Of a DNA stretch of 64,000 nucleotides, positions 22,701 through 34,990 are shown in pieces. The stretch's first letter is position 1. The number at the start of each line of letters is the position of its first letter. Below the pieces are notes generated by a model. That model was not told the origin of the DNA and did not search any database. It worked only from the letters and a program-made list of their open reading frames with translations. The stretch lies in NCBI GenBank assembly GCA_030035585.1, contig CM057482.1:13255001-13319000 (forward strand), given 5' to 3'. Origin of the DNA: Dugong dugon. Taxonomy: Eukaryota; Chordata; Mammalia; Sirenia; Dugongidae. Position numbers and translations under genes: made by a program.

Positions 22701-24840
22701 AGGACATTTTTGATAAGAGGCAGCAACTGCTTAACCAGCTCCTCTGAATCCCTTGGCATGGCTGCCCATCTCCCTGCAACCTCATGGTGACTGGGTGCTC
22801 TCCCTCCCAATGGGCAGCAGGTGAACTGGAGGTAGACTGGAGCACAGGCTTACTGTGCGTCCTCCTCCCTTTCCCACAGATTTTCATGCAGTAATGAAAT
22901 ATGCAGGTTCTTGAAAGTTTTGTTCTGTTTTTTTTACATCCTCATCTAAACTACCAATTGTATTTGACCCTTTTCTGACCGTTGGGGTAGCCAGTTGCCC
23001 ACCCATTTGTCCACCTCTCAGGTTCATTGGGAAGCTGCTTTCCCACTGACAGTGCATGTTGCTGAAAGATAGGAGCCTTTATGACTTTTTGAAACTGAAA
23101 AAACAGATGTGTGCTGCAAATTACTGTTTCTACAGGGTGTTGTATGAAGTGTGTGCATTTTTGATAGGAGAAAGAGAAATTTTGAAATTTTTTCTTTGGG
23201 ATACTGTATGTCCCTCTGGACTCTAGGGGGCATCTGGGGTGGAATTAGTGGGACAGTGTGTGTCCCTTGGGACTCAGAGGGTAGGATTGTTGGAGGGGAC
23301 AGAAAAAAAAAAATCCACACTATCTACCAGAAATTCAGTAGCACTCAATGATTCAGAATGCTTCCAGTAATGAAAACACACAATATCAACAAAAAATTCA
23401 AAGCAGAAAATAATTAGGTCTTGAGAAGAGTGTACTTTAAAATCCTCCAAGGCAGTAAGATTGTCAGGTATATTAGTTTGCTCACCTTTGGGGTATTAGC
23501 AGCCTACCTACGTTTTTGAATTTGGAGGCTCTGAGGGGGCTCCTTTGCCCCCACCCTGGCCATGTTTATGTGTGACATTCTGACCCCACTTCCCCAACTA
23601 GTCAATGTTCTGTATGTCAGAAAATTCTCCTTTGAGGTGTGCAAAAGATGTGGATTTTAAAACAGAAAGAAAGGTCTGGCATTATGCATGTGAGATGAGA
23701 CTTTCCCCCCACATCTTTGATGAGTGATTCTTTCCAGGCACCACTGAGATGAGAATCCACTGTCTGTGGTTCTGCAAAGTTGACTTGGGCTGGCATTTTC
23801 AGAAGTGAAATAAATTATTCATGGGCACCACCCAGTGTTCCTTAGTTTTGTATTAGGAGGAACTTAACAGGCCACAATATCAGGTCTTAAATAAAATTAG
23901 CTACCCATACAAAGATGTCACATTTCCTCGTTTTGTTTCTCATCCGTGTTAAAGTGACATCTTCATCAAGTTGCCTCGTCTGTAACTCATTAATTGACTC
24001 TTGGTATCAGACTTTGAAATGAGGTCCACATTAGCATCACGTTTTATACCAAAATCTCTATGAAAATCCAGTCCAGAATTTTAACCATCTTGGTAAACAT
24101 TCAGCCACATTAAGACAGACTTTTATTTTCTTAAACCTTGCATTTTAAAATGTCTACTACTCAGATACTTCCAGTACTACCCTCTCCTAAAAAGAACCCA
24201 GAAAGGAATGACTTAGACAACCTTCCTAACTGATCAGAGTCTATCATTTTTACACCTCAGACTTTGAACTATCTTTTTATTAATGGTTTTTGAGACAGTA
24301 AAATGTCATTGCTTCAACTGGGCCGTGTAGAATCTTGCAGACTTGTAATATATATGGCTTTCCAAAAACAGGCTGGAACTGAAATTGATATCATGTTTTA
24401 TTTTTGCTCTTCAAACCGATAGGACTTCTGTGACCATTTTATAGCACCTTTATCGAGGACTTGTCATGTTAGTGCCTGCCTTGTTTCTTTTGAGTGGACT
24501 CTTTCCTCAGCCCTCCGTTTTTCCTGTCCTCTCTACATAATGCCTGCATGTAATCCTTTGAATTTGGCAAGATTTGATTTTACTCTCATTTCCCTTTGTT
24601 TTTCTTTCTTTTTGGAAGCTTTCTCTACTGATGAGATTTTTAAGTTTAGAATCACTAAATTCAAAGAGGACAGATTATACAAAAACCAAGAAACATTTGT
24701 TCATATTCGTTTTTGTTTGTTTTTTTTTTAACTTCTCCAGGATGTTTTTTTGTTTTGCTTTTGCTTGCTTTGACCCCCTCAGTTCTTTTTGATTGTATTT
24801 TCCAGCAGTTTCCAAATGTTTGAATTGGAAACAAAGCCTT
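22701..24840 (+). other. MAP2K5 intron, no recognised element
   Basis: Single-copy DNA. Several short open frames occur, but none has protein-family features. Confidence 0.5.
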
Positions 24841-25490
24841 AATAAGAGTTCTAGTTAATTTTCTGTCTTGTAATTACCAATCTCATTTTTCTGATAATTG
24901 GCCACAGCAATTATATGTATATTTACTAATCACATAGGCGGCTGTGCAATTGTATCTATCTGCCACCATTGATAATGACACGCGTATTGCAGAGGTGCTT
25001 TTATCATCTTCTTTTTTCCACTACATCAAAGCTATTTCCTCACATTCTCAATAATGAATACATGCATGCGTTTGACACAGTTGTGTGCTAGAGAAATTGT
25101 TTGGCTCCTACCAAATGCTGCATGCTTTGAGTTTCTTGCCTGCAGCGCTGGAAGGTTGTATGTAATGATATATTGCTCATCCAAATGGCCAAAGCACTCC
25201 AAAGCACAGTGAGATTAAAATAAGTCATTCCTTTGTTAATTTAAATAGGTGCATGTATCATACTTTGCAGGGCACTTTGTGTAGGGATGTCAGGAAGGAA
25301 AGAAGCCGCCGAAAGGTATTTTTAATAGCAAATGAGAATGGAGTCATTTGCAGCTGCCTACTTTATGTGGCTCTCTTATTCCAACTGTAGGTCTAATGAG
25401 ATGACTGTTAAAGTACTCTGCAGTGTAATTTCATTACATCCTGAGCTGTTACATTATAAACACAGTGGAGCTCTCTGTCATTCTTGGAAA
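24841..25490. promoter_or_regulatory. Candidate conserved non-coding element
   Basis: About 650 bp free of any repeat and rich in homeodomain-type cores (TAATTA, ATTAAT, TTAATTTAAAT) and AT-hook-like runs, placed about 1 kb before the exon at 26312. The texture resembles deeply conserved vertebrate developmental enhancers. No alignment is available, so this is inference. Confidence 0.35.
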
Positions 25491-25779
25491 AACTCCTAAA
25501 TTCTTAAAGCTTTCCTTTGCAAACAGTAATGGGGTTTGTTCCCTGTGTTATGTGGTGGTTGTCGTTTGTTGCCGGGAAGTTTTCTGCTCTTTTGAGTGAT
25601 TCCCACCTCTCCTCAGCCCCCAGTTTTCTTTGGTGGTCAAGGTGGGAGTTTGTCATTGTGTCCTTAATTCACCAGCTTTTGTAATTATGTTAGAGATGAG
25701 TTTGCCTAGACTTGCAAAAATAGGCAGAAATTTCTTTTCAGGAAACAACTTCCCCTGTAAAATCCTTTCTATCAAAGTT

Positions 25780-25799
25780 AAAAAAAAAAAAAAAAAAAA
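25780..25799. repeat. Poly(A) tract, 20 nt
   Basis: Uninterrupted A20. No clear 5' retroelement body was recognised upstream. Confidence 0.95.
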
Positions 25800-26311
25800 C
25801 AAATCTGACCCAAATGATTCGGTTAGGAGCAAGCAGTTAAGAGCAGTTGAATATACAAATAGATGTAAATAAAAGGAAAGTGTAAATAAACAGCAAACCC
25901 AGTAAAAGAAACAAAGGTCAACACAAGAATAATTTCACAGCTCTTTGTTAATTACAAGACCATTTGTGTGTTACTTAAATAATCATTAATTTCTCATTTA
26001 CACTTTCCCTACCTTCTTTCCTACCCTGTGGCTATCATTGTCCTTTTTTCACCTCCCCTCCCTCTTTGCTGTCCTGTTTCTCACCATTGTAAAATGTGTG
26101 TGGCTTTAAATTTCGTGGTTTTACACAAACATGTGGAAGAGGGTGTAGGCAGTGTTTTTAATTGGATGAAGCCTTATTTCCCTCTCTTCATGGTGGTAAA
26201 TCCTTGTTATATATTCATCTTTATACTGCTCCCTTGCTGTGGAGGTGTGGAAGATAAAGGAAGGAAAGGAATTGTTGTGACTTTGGGTGACTTGTTTTTC
26301 CTCCTTCCCAG

Positions 26312-26373
26312 GATTCGCCCGTCCTTCCGGTTGGAGAGTTCTCTGAGCCATTTGTACATTTCATCACTCAGTG
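26312..26373 (+). CDS. MAP2K5: MAP2K5 internal coding exon, 62 nt
   Basis: The exon encodes 20 residues beginning DSPVLPVGEF and ending VHFITQ, about 379-398 of MEK5, followed by TG, the first two bases of the next codon (phase 2). The acceptor is CTTCCCAG and the donor is TG|GTGAGT. The segment joins kinase subdomains X and XI; the phenylalanines of 'FSEPFVHFI' fill the place of the 'FSxxFxxFVxxCL' helix of MKK-family kinases. The open frame runs on around it, but splice sites and phase fix these limits. The split codon becomes Cys with the first base of the exon at 29537. Confidence 0.96.
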
Positions 26374-29300
26374 GTGAGTCTGTTTGCAAACATGCCATGC
26401 CCTCAATGTAAATGCTACATGCCATTAACTCGGAGGCTCCGGGAGACCTTATGGCTCTCCCTGCTTCCTTTTGGAGACAGGAGAGACTTTGGGGCCTTGG
26501 GCAGATGGGGCAGCAAAGCTGAAGAAATTATTTAAATTATGTAAACGTTATTTACACAAAGGGTCATGAAGGTACTTCAGAGGCTTTTTCCTGCTTTAAT
26601 AAACTGCTGAGAATCAGCTACTTCTTTGCGCACAGATAGTGTTACTAGCCTTTTTTGTTTTTGTTTTTTTTTAAGAAATAGCCAATTTTATAGCCTCTAT
26701 TGAACAGACATATGAAGCTTATTTTTATTAATGTAACCTCAAGTTACCCATAAAACTGTCAGTCACTTAGTGGAAGCAACATAGTTTGTTAATTCGTTGG
26801 ATTTTCAATAAATAACTTATCTTTGGTTGTATTTTAAATGCAATACTAGGGGCCCGTATCAATGAATTTTTGTGTTTAAAAGACGATGAAAATATGGTTC
26901 CATTAGGCCCACTTTAACCCTTAGAACTGAGGGGAACCAGAGAATTTAGATCCAAAGGAGCCCTCAGAGTCTCCACATAACCCCTTGTCACCTTACACCT
27001 GAGGAAACAGGCATTTTTCTGCCAAGGGTTCTTTTCCAGCCTTCCACCTTTTTACTCCCAGCAGAATGAGTCTTTTATTATCCCCTTCACCAGTATCCGC
27101 CTCTTCCCCCATTCGGCAGGACTCTCACGACCTTAGAAGGCCCATTTGCTCCGCTGTCCTCCTTCCACCCTCTCCCTCACCCCAACGTAGAGAGAAAATT
27201 GTCCGGCAGCAAGAGAGGAGGAAATTGGGAGCATAAGAATGACCGCCCCATAGCAGGAGACAGAACCAACTGGAAACTGGTCCACACCTTCTGGAACTCC
27301 TTTATAACTGCCTTAGTTCTCTTTCCTTCCTTCACCAAATTCCTCATTTCATCACCTCCTCTGCGTTGTGTCCACTGGTGGAAGATGAATGGGCAGACTG
27401 ACAAAAGAAGCCCATCATTCCTGTGTGTGATGCCGTGAAGTGGTACAGCCAGGAGTCCTTGCTAACCCGAAATGGCTGTACACTGTTCCCCCCACCCCAT
27501 GATCCATCTGATGATTACACTAAAGTGAAACCAAGAAATATTCCTTAATATAAATGTCAAGCTTTATCACCTTTTTGACTAAGTGTAATACGTTGCCTCT
27601 TAATAAAAATGTCTCGTACAGTTTATATTCCATAGAAAAGTATGTGGCAAAGATATTTTTCCCCCGACTTAAAATTTTATTAACACTGTTTCTATTTATT
27701 TAAAATACTTATATAATATTCTGTAGCTTTCAAATAGTATTTTTACTCTGAAAACATTTAATTTCCAAAGCATGCCAAATTGGAATCCTAAAACATTGGA
27801 ATCCTAAGCTGTTTTGAAGCTCAGTAATGTTAGTGCCATTATCCAAAAGTATATATTAATCTTTCTTCATTTTCCTTTACATGGAATTCCTAAAAACACT
27901 CAGAAGCAGATCCTGGGTATGCCCCCATTTGAAATGCAGAAACTGAAAAACAAACTGTGGGCTTCCCATGCAGGTCAGAGCGCCTGGTTTGGGCATCAGC
28001 TGCTCAGGGTGTGGGATTTGTGGCGGGACCACTGGGCTTATCTGGCTGTGTGGTCTGAAACCCACCTGGGGGTGGGGCAGGTTCTAGGCAAACGAAAAAA
28101 AGCTGGTAAGGCTTTGCCTTCATCCTGTCCAAAAAATTAATCAGCTGTTACATAAAAGTTTTATGGAAACAGAGGGAGGGATAACCTGTGTCGAAATTTC
28201 CATGGATGTCAAGCCGAAACACAAATGATAGTGGGTAATAGCCTTGTTTTCCCAAGAGGTACAGCTACTTTGGAATGTCAGATTAGGACTGTTACCAGCT
28301 CCACTGGCTTGAATTACTTACTAATGGATGCCGTATTTGAGAGGTGCATATGGTTATTTATAGGAAAAGCAATGTCCTCGATGCCATTAATGGTTCATAA
28401 CTACGGTTTTTGTTTACCAAATGATCATTAAATCTCTCTATTTAAAAAAAAATACACTGTCAGCAAATGCAGAGATTGTATAAAGGATTTTCCTCTTGCT
28501 TGTTAGAGGTTGCCTTAGATAAAGAAAAAGCACCTGTGTGATTTAGCTCTTCCAAGTGATAGAAGAGGCCTTGGTATTGCAGTGGTTAAAGAGCTTGGCT
28601 GTTAACCAAAAGGTGAGCAGTTCGAATTCGCTGGCCGCTCCTCGGAAACCCTACGGGGCAGTTCTGCTCTGCCTTTTAGGGTCGCAATGAGTTGGAACCA
28701 ACTTGATGGCATCGGGAAGTGATAGAAGCAGCATCTCTCTTCACGATACTCTGAGCTTAGAACAGACGTGGCCATCAAGTAGGGAGCTACCAACCATCAC
28801 TTGGGTTCCATGTGTGGCTGCTTCGTCATGTAGCTAAGTATGTTCGACAGCTACTAATTATACCTATTTATACCTATTGTATGGAAAGCGAGAAATATTT
28901 TGCATGAGGAATGTGATTCTCTAAGCAGCTTAAACAAATTTAGCTTTCCCACAACTGTTTAATGAGTTATCAGCTTGCATCATAGCCAAAATAAATGAAA
29001 GACGAGATAATGTGTAATAACCCACATGTAATTTTGTGGCGTCATCTAGCTTCTTGACCTCTTTTATATGTTACTTGTCAGGCCAATGTTGAAAGAATGA
29101 GATGCTTTCTCATTTGATGTGACAGTCAGGTTTCTTTTCTTTCTGTCTTATCCCAATTACAAAAAAAAAAAAAGCATGTTGTTTTCCAAATTTAAGTTTG
29201 AAATAAATTGATAACTGGGGCAGGAAGAGGATATTGCTACTTTTCTCACATTCGTTTCAAAAGTAGAATTAGAATAAATTTAAATTCATTATTTTTATCT

Positions 29301-29536
29301 GTATTATAAGAGTAATTCCAAAAAACTAATTTTTGTGCGTCCGATTCATGCAGTCCCCAGAAATCTGATTAATTAAAGGTCAAAAGAAAGAGGCTGTATG
29401 ATAATACTTGGGCCAAGAGCCGAACATGATGAATTTTGAAAACATATTCAGATTCTAGGGCAAGTAGTCAATGGTAGAAATTATTGCACCTTTTCAGATG
29501 ATGTAGATAATAGGAGATTTTTTTTTCCTCCTATAG
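26374..29536 (+). other. MAP2K5 intron between the two late kinase exons
   Basis: About 3.2 kb, AT-rich and mostly single-copy. It contains one AfroSINE (28566-28716). The block 26500-26880 is repeat-free and AT-rich, and could be regulatory. Confidence 0.7.
28566..28716 (+). mobile_element. AfroSINE, short (deleted) form, with perfect target duplication
   Basis: 'GAGGCCTTGGTATTGCAGTG', 'GTTAACCAAAAGGTGAGCAG', 'GGCCGCTCCTCGGAAACCC' and 'GTCGCAATGAGTTGG'. AAGTGATAGAAG (12 bp) flanks it exactly at 28554-28565 and 28717-28728. It sits about 0.8 kb before the penultimate coding exon. Confidence 0.96.
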
Positions 29537-29582
29537 CATGCGAAAACAGCCAAAAGAAAGGCCAGCACCTGAGGAGTTGATG
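29537..29582 (+). CDS. MAP2K5: MAP2K5 penultimate coding exon, 46 nt
   Basis: The first base completes a Cys codon begun in the previous exon. The remaining 45 nt encode MRKQPKERPAPEELM, about residues 400-414. This is kinase subdomain XI. The arginine of 'KERP' is the near-invariant Arg that in eukaryotic kinases pairs with the Glu of the APE motif and holds the C-lobe together. The acceptor is TTTTTTTTCCTCCTATAG and the donor is ATG|GTAAGT, a near-consensus site. The exon ends in phase 0, matching the final exon. Skipping it would shift the frame, so it should be constitutive in active kinase. Confidence 0.97.
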
Positions 29583-30625
29583 GTAAGTAAACTTTTAGTT
29601 ACGTTAGAATTCTCCAGTTATATATCTGTGTTTAACATTCTATTAGAAGGGCCAGAATGGAATTTAAAACAGCCACAGGCTCTGGAAAGGCAACATCATT
29701 TACTACATTTGAGTAGGTATTTTTGAAGCTCATATCCTCAAATACTATTAGTTTTCCTTTTTTAAACATTCTCCACCATTTTGAAACTCAATGCAGAATG
29801 CTTTCACTCAAGGGCCACAACTTAATGTAGGTCACTCTGTGTTCATTTGCCATTACAGCCTTTCAAAATTCAGAGGATTGGTAACAGAAAGGATAGTTAA
29901 CATTATTAAGTTGCTAATGCAGTCCTACAGGAAATTCTGAATGTGGCGTAGAGTCGTCTTGGATTCATGTAGAATGAAATTAGATTGGCTGCAAAAGATC
30001 AAGTCAATGTGAATCTTTGGTGTTTCTGCAGAAGGAGGCAACTACAAAGCGGCTGGTGCTGTGTTCTCAGCTCCAAGGCAGCTTTCTTTGATTGTAAACG
30101 ACAGTTTTTAGTCAAGCAGGGAGGGGAACAGAGATGCTCCCTAACAATTCCCAAATGGTCATTTATTTAGTGCAGATTGTTGATTTGACAATGCACAAGC
30201 TGTTAGAATAACGTTAGGATGGAGCATTAGTAAATAATTATAGTCTACTCTCTTCAGTGTTTTGCATACCATTCCCTATCTTTAGATTTCTGCAGTCAGA
30301 GCAAATTCCAATCAATTTTCTTTCACTTCTTGAATCAATATGCATTTTACAGATATCAATTGAGAGGTTTTCCTCCTGTGCATTCCATCCTAAAGAACCC
30401 TCTAAGCACCCAAACCTCTATATAGTACAGATTTCATCCCCAAATATAAAATAGAGCTATGTTTCCCTTTTGTATCGTGACTGCTTTCCAGGAAGGTACT
30501 TTTCTCCTTCATGTTACCCCCAGAGCAAAGTCCCAGTTTTCAGGGTAGTTTCAAGTTAAAGTTCACCCATAAAACCTTTGCAATTCATAACTGTGCAGGT
30601 TTCATGTCTAGAGTAAACTGGTGTG

Positions 30626-30649
30626 TTTTTTTTTTTTTTTTTTTTTTTT
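30626..30649. repeat. Poly(T) tract, 24 nt
   Basis: Uninterrupted T24 followed by GGTCTCTTCG. No retroelement body is evident next to it. Confidence 0.95.
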
Positions 30650-30984
30650 GGTCTCTTCGATGGTTGGGAAATTCTTGCAGTTAGTCACATTTGAGAAAAC
30701 TTGGAACAGGTTCTAGAGATGGAGACCCATTTACCTTGTGTATTATTATGCTATGGCTGGATAGCTCGGCTATTAAAGGAATAGGGCTTCATAAAACAGA
30801 TATCTGTTTGTGAATGCATGTTTCAATGCTGCAATGAGTTGGCCACTTATAAATAAAACATCTGCAGGTCACACATACACCATAAGTGTATATGTATGCA
30901 TGTCTCAGTAAGGAACACCACCCCAGGGTGGCAAGTCATAAAGACAAGGCTAAAGGGTGAGTACTTTCAATGCCCTGGAAGCAT

Positions 30985-31106
30985 GTGTGTGTGTGTGTGT
31001 GGGTGTGTGTGTGCGTGGGTGTGCGCACACGCGTTTGGGTGTGTGCGTGTGTGTATGTGCATCTGGGTGTGTGCATGTATGTGTGTGTGTGAGAGAGAGA
31101 GAGAGG
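30985..31106. repeat. Compound (TG)n / (GA)n microsatellite
   Basis: About 105 bp of TG repeats interrupted by GGG, CGCACACGCG and CA units, followed by (GA)8. Alternating purine-pyrimidine with CG steps is the sequence type that can adopt Z-DNA. Confidence 0.93.
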
Positions 31107-32438
31107 AGGGATACATATCTAGATATATCTCTTTATAACTAATACCCTGAGGTGTGCTGTCTTGAATTTTTAATTAATAAATATCAATAAATCAATAAAA
31201 TACAATGAACAATTTAGTCATAAGGAGCATTATCCTATACTTAATTTAACATTATTTCTGGTACTGCTCACTGTTTGATCTTAAATGAATTTATTCCCAG
31301 AGGTATAGCAAGAGCAAGGCATCCCTGGCTTGGTCAGGGCTCAGCGAGGAGGCAGGAGTAATTAGGGAGAGAGTGTGAGGCTCCTGTGGCCAAGGGGATT
31401 GAGCCCTGCCTGCCTTTGGCCAAAAGATTGGGCCCAATAGGGGATGGGAAAGAAAGCGGGTTGTCTTCTTCTCAGGTGGGCTTAAAGAACCTTGAGTCAC
31501 ATCTGAGGGAACAAATCTTAAGGAATCAGTTTCTTATTCCTTCTAACATATTGGCTTTAATTTTTCCTTTTCCCTCTCTGCCTGCAACCTATTTGATGGT
31601 GCTCCCATCTAGAGGCCTCCTCTGCAATGCATGAGCTGTAGAGCCCATTTGTCTCTGTGGGTGGGGGCCTGTGCATTTCCCAAAAAGAGCAGTTTATCTC
31701 CCAAGTGCCATAACTCCAACCAGCAGGTAACTAGTGTGGTCTGCACAGGCTGGGCCGCATCAGCTGTGTTATGGGCTTGCATTTTCCAAAGCAAAGGAAG
31801 AGCATTAGAGATGGGCAGGGTGGAAATACTGAGAGTGACACAGTCACCAACAGGGGACTCTTAAATGGAATCCAGGTGAGGCGTCGACCGCCAGTGAGCC
31901 CAGCAAGTCCCAGCCTAAGTAAGTCAGCATGCGGAGGAGGGCTGGGCCTGGCCATACACATAGTAGGCACTCAGGAGGTCATTGCCTTTTAATTTGAGGG
32001 TGTTACCTTATATACTGGAATACCCAATTGCGAGTCTTAAAATCATCTTCACTATTTTTGACCATGTCAGCCTTAAAGATGAAATGTAAACCTCAAGTTT
32101 AGACTCTTGAGGTCATTAAAATCCCAGTGTTAGAACTCATTTAGTTATTTAGCTATTTAACTTCCTCTACTTTGTGTGATTGTTGTTAGGATGGTTCTCA
32201 TTTTTTAGGTCATAATTGGAAGTATCTTAATGCTGACCCACGAAATTCCTTAACTGCTCACATTTTGGGGGGGCCAGGTTTCACATAAGCTGGTACAGTT
32301 TTCTGGCACGTAGCCATTAAGCTTCATAAAGAATTCACTCAAAAAGTTCCATCATCAGTATCTACATCCTCTTGGGAAATCCCAAAACCAGGTAGACAGT
32401 TTAATTCAGCAGATATTTATAGATCACTATGTGCAAAG

Positions 32439-32640
32439 TAGGGAGCCCTGGTGGCACAATGGTTAAGCACTTGACTGCTAACTGAAAGGTCGACGGTTTG
32501 AACCCACCAGCCGCTCCACAGCAGAAAGGTGTGACACTCTGCTTCCAAAAAGATTACAGCCTTGGAAATCCTATGGGGCAGTTCTACTCTGTCTTACAGG
32601 GTTATGTTTTTGGTTTTTTAGGGGGGAGGAGGTTTGGTTT
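32439..32640 (+). mobile_element. AfroSINE, long form, with target duplication
   Basis: 'GGGAGCCCTGGTGGCACAAT', 'GCTAACTGAAAGGTCGACGG', 'CACAGCAGAAAGGTGTGACA' and 'GATTACAGCCTTGGAAATCC'. After 'TCTGTCTTACAGGGTTATG' the usual GAGTCGGAATCGACTCG box is missing, so the 3' end is shortened. TATGTGCAAAG flanks it (32428-32438, 32641-32651). Confidence 0.95.
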
Positions 32641-32935
32641 TATGTGCAAAGCCCTGTGCTAAACTCAGCAGAAGTGATCAAGAAGAGGAAGCCACATGTC
32701 CGTTGTCTTGCAGGAGGTACAGCAAGTATACAAGTAACTGGAATGAAGTAACTGCTATAAAACAACCACAGAGTCATTTGGGAATCCGTTGGGGGAAACG
32801 GGAAAAAAACTGCATGGAAGGGGGAGGAGGTAGTATTTGAAAAGGGCCTTTGGAGGATGGATTGAATTTTAATAGCATTTTCAGGGGGGGTCACTCCAGG
32901 CAAAGGAAGCAGGGTGGGCAAAGCATTAGTCTTTT
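32641..32935 (+). other. Remainder of split ancient repeat
   Basis: 'GCCCTGTGCTAAACTCAGCA', 'GGTCACTCCAGGCAAAGGAA' and 'AGCAGGGTGGGCAAAGC' continue the old repeat broken by the AfroSINE. The family is uncertain. Confidence 0.4.
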
Positions 32936-33110
32936 TAGGCCCCAGACCTTTTCAGAGCCCTGTGAGCCTCTATTGCCTGCTGCAACAGAAATCCCTTTGA
33001 CATTGGCCTGGTGGAATTCCAAACCCACAAAGGTGGAGTTCAGAGAGGCAACATACTCACTACCAGCTGAGAAATCTGTTGGGACATTCCACTTCTGTAG
33101 AAGGAACCCT

Positions 33111-33331
33111 GGAGCCCTGGTGGTGCGGTGGTTAAGAGCTATGGCGTGCTATGGCTGCTAACCAAAAACGGTCAGCAGTTAAGATCCACCAGCCACTCCT
33201 TGGAAACCTCATGGGGCAGTTCTACTCTGTCCTATAGGGTCTCTGTGAGTTGGAATCGACTCAACAGCAATGGATTTGGGTTTGTTGTTTTTTTTTGGTT
33301 TTGGTTTTTTTGTTTGTTTGTTTGTTTGTTT
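33111..33331 (+). mobile_element. AfroSINE, short (deleted) form, with internal duplication and 13-bp target duplication
   Basis: 'GGAGCCCTGGTGGTGCGGTG' head, then GCTATGGCGTGCTATGGCTG, a local duplication inside the SINE, 'AGCCACTCCTTGGAAACC' and a tail with (TTTG)n. TAGAAGGAACCCT flanks it at 33098-33110 and 33332-33344. Confidence 0.96.
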
Positions 33332-33344
33332 TAGAAGGAACCCT

Positions 33345-34990
33345 AGTGTCCAGGTCTAAAAACTTTTGACTCTGCATAGAAGCAGCACACCTACCCAAGT
33401 GTACCTTTTCTTCTTGGGTGAATTCTCTTGGGTGAACTCCCATTCAAGTACAAGGAAGTCCCTCATCCTTGGGGACGATCTTACTTTTTTTTTTAATTCT
33501 TTAAGAGCCTATGGCATAAATCAGGAGTCAGCTTTAAACCCAACAAAGGAAAACTAGCCATGCAGGGAGCCAAGGACACTCAGCGTGCTGACACCACCAA
33601 ACAGTTAGGGGACCCCACCCCACCCAGTTCTTTCTGTTCCTGTGATAATGTCCCATTATTAAGAAGCCCAGTTTTCAGTCCCCTCCTGTGAATCACAGGA
33701 AGGTCCTATGTCAGGTCTGCCTCAGCTCTGTGGCACAGGACCAACAAACTGAGGAAAAAGTTGTCAGGCAGTAGAGACTCAAGAGGTGGTAGGCGGGATG
33801 CTCAGCTCAGCAGGCTTAGACAACCAAGCAAGGGTGTTATGGTTTATGTGGAAAAAGCCAGCTGTGCCACTTGGAACAGGATTGGTGGGATGATAACAAG
33901 AAGGAAGAGGAAGATGATGGCAAAGGTGGGAGAGAAGTCTTCCTAGCATTTCAGTAATCATACTGAGAGCAGCAAAAACCTCAGGGACATTGACAAGACA
34001 GAGATGGGAGCACTGAGATGGGGGCTTCCAGTCTCCTTTTGCCGTTCAAATTACATGCTTAAATATGTTTTTTAAAAAGGGCTATGATGGAAGCATTGCT
34101 GTAAAGACTATTTGCCTTTATAAACCACAAAGAATTCCTTCTGAGGAATTAATCTTCCTTTAGGGTTCTTTTGTGGCAAAGGTCAGGCTGTAATTTAGCA
34201 GGGAAAGCCTCCACCACTTCCCCGAGGCGTAACCTTGAGCAAAGCCCCGTTCCATCTGGGCTTCAGTGTCTTCATCTGCAGGATGAAGGGTCTGGACTAG
34301 ATCAGCAGGCTTTGACCTAGAGTTTGTGACTTCAAGAAGTCTGTTAGAGCCCCTGAAGTCACATCCAGAATCATGCATGCATGCGGGGGTGTGCCTTATT
34401 CTGAAAAGAAGAATTCGTGAGTGCCATCAGTTTCTCAAAGGGGACCGTGACCCTAAATGATTGTTAAGCCCCCTCACTGCCTTCCCGTTCTGTTAGTTAG
34501 AGCTGCACTGCCAGGACCCGAGAAGCAGCTCAGGAGTGCCAGGGCATTCACTGGGCATGCTGGCTTGGGGAAGGGGAGGGGAGGGAAGCTCCCCATGGGA
34601 CTCAGCAGGGCTTCCTATAGCTGTCAGGCAGCCCTTTAACCTCCCTGCCTGATCCTGGATGGGGGCCTTGACTCCGACAGGGAGTGTGTGGGCCGTCAGC
34701 ACCCATGCAGTTACAGTTTTGGCTCAGAGTGCTGTAGATCCTTCTGTGCATTTAGAGTATTTTCTGAAGCTTTCCGTGTCTAAGCTCTATTTAATGGAAT
34801 CTATGCATAGTAAGTCATCAGGTCAGAAGCAGCAGCTTCCCGGTTTGAGATCAATCGCCGGCTAACCCTTTATCTAGGTCGCTTTATTATCTCCTGCTGA
34901 TCCCAGCCCCATTCTCCTCCTCCTTTGTAGCATGCACTTCAGCTGTGGTCAAAGTACGTTTCACATACATATTAAAAACATATACCCATT
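33345..34990 (+). other. Last intron, MIR-like piece and single-copy DNA
   Basis: 34185-34330 ('CTTGAGCAAAGCCCCG', 'GGGCTTCAGTGTCTTCATCT') matches the MIR core pattern. The rest is unclassified, with no exon. Confidence 0.5.

Larger units (their letters stand above)
29583..32438 (+). other. Start of the 33.7 kb last MAP2K5 intron
   Basis: Single-copy AT-rich DNA with a T24 run (30626-30649) and a compound TG/GA microsatellite (30985-31106). No exon was recognised. 32400-32438 begins an unclassified old repeat that is split by the next AfroSINE. Confidence 0.6.

Noticed and set aside
29537..29582. Processed MAP2K5 pseudogene
   Set aside because: Exons are separated by introns with canonical splice sites and intact phase, so this is the functional locus.
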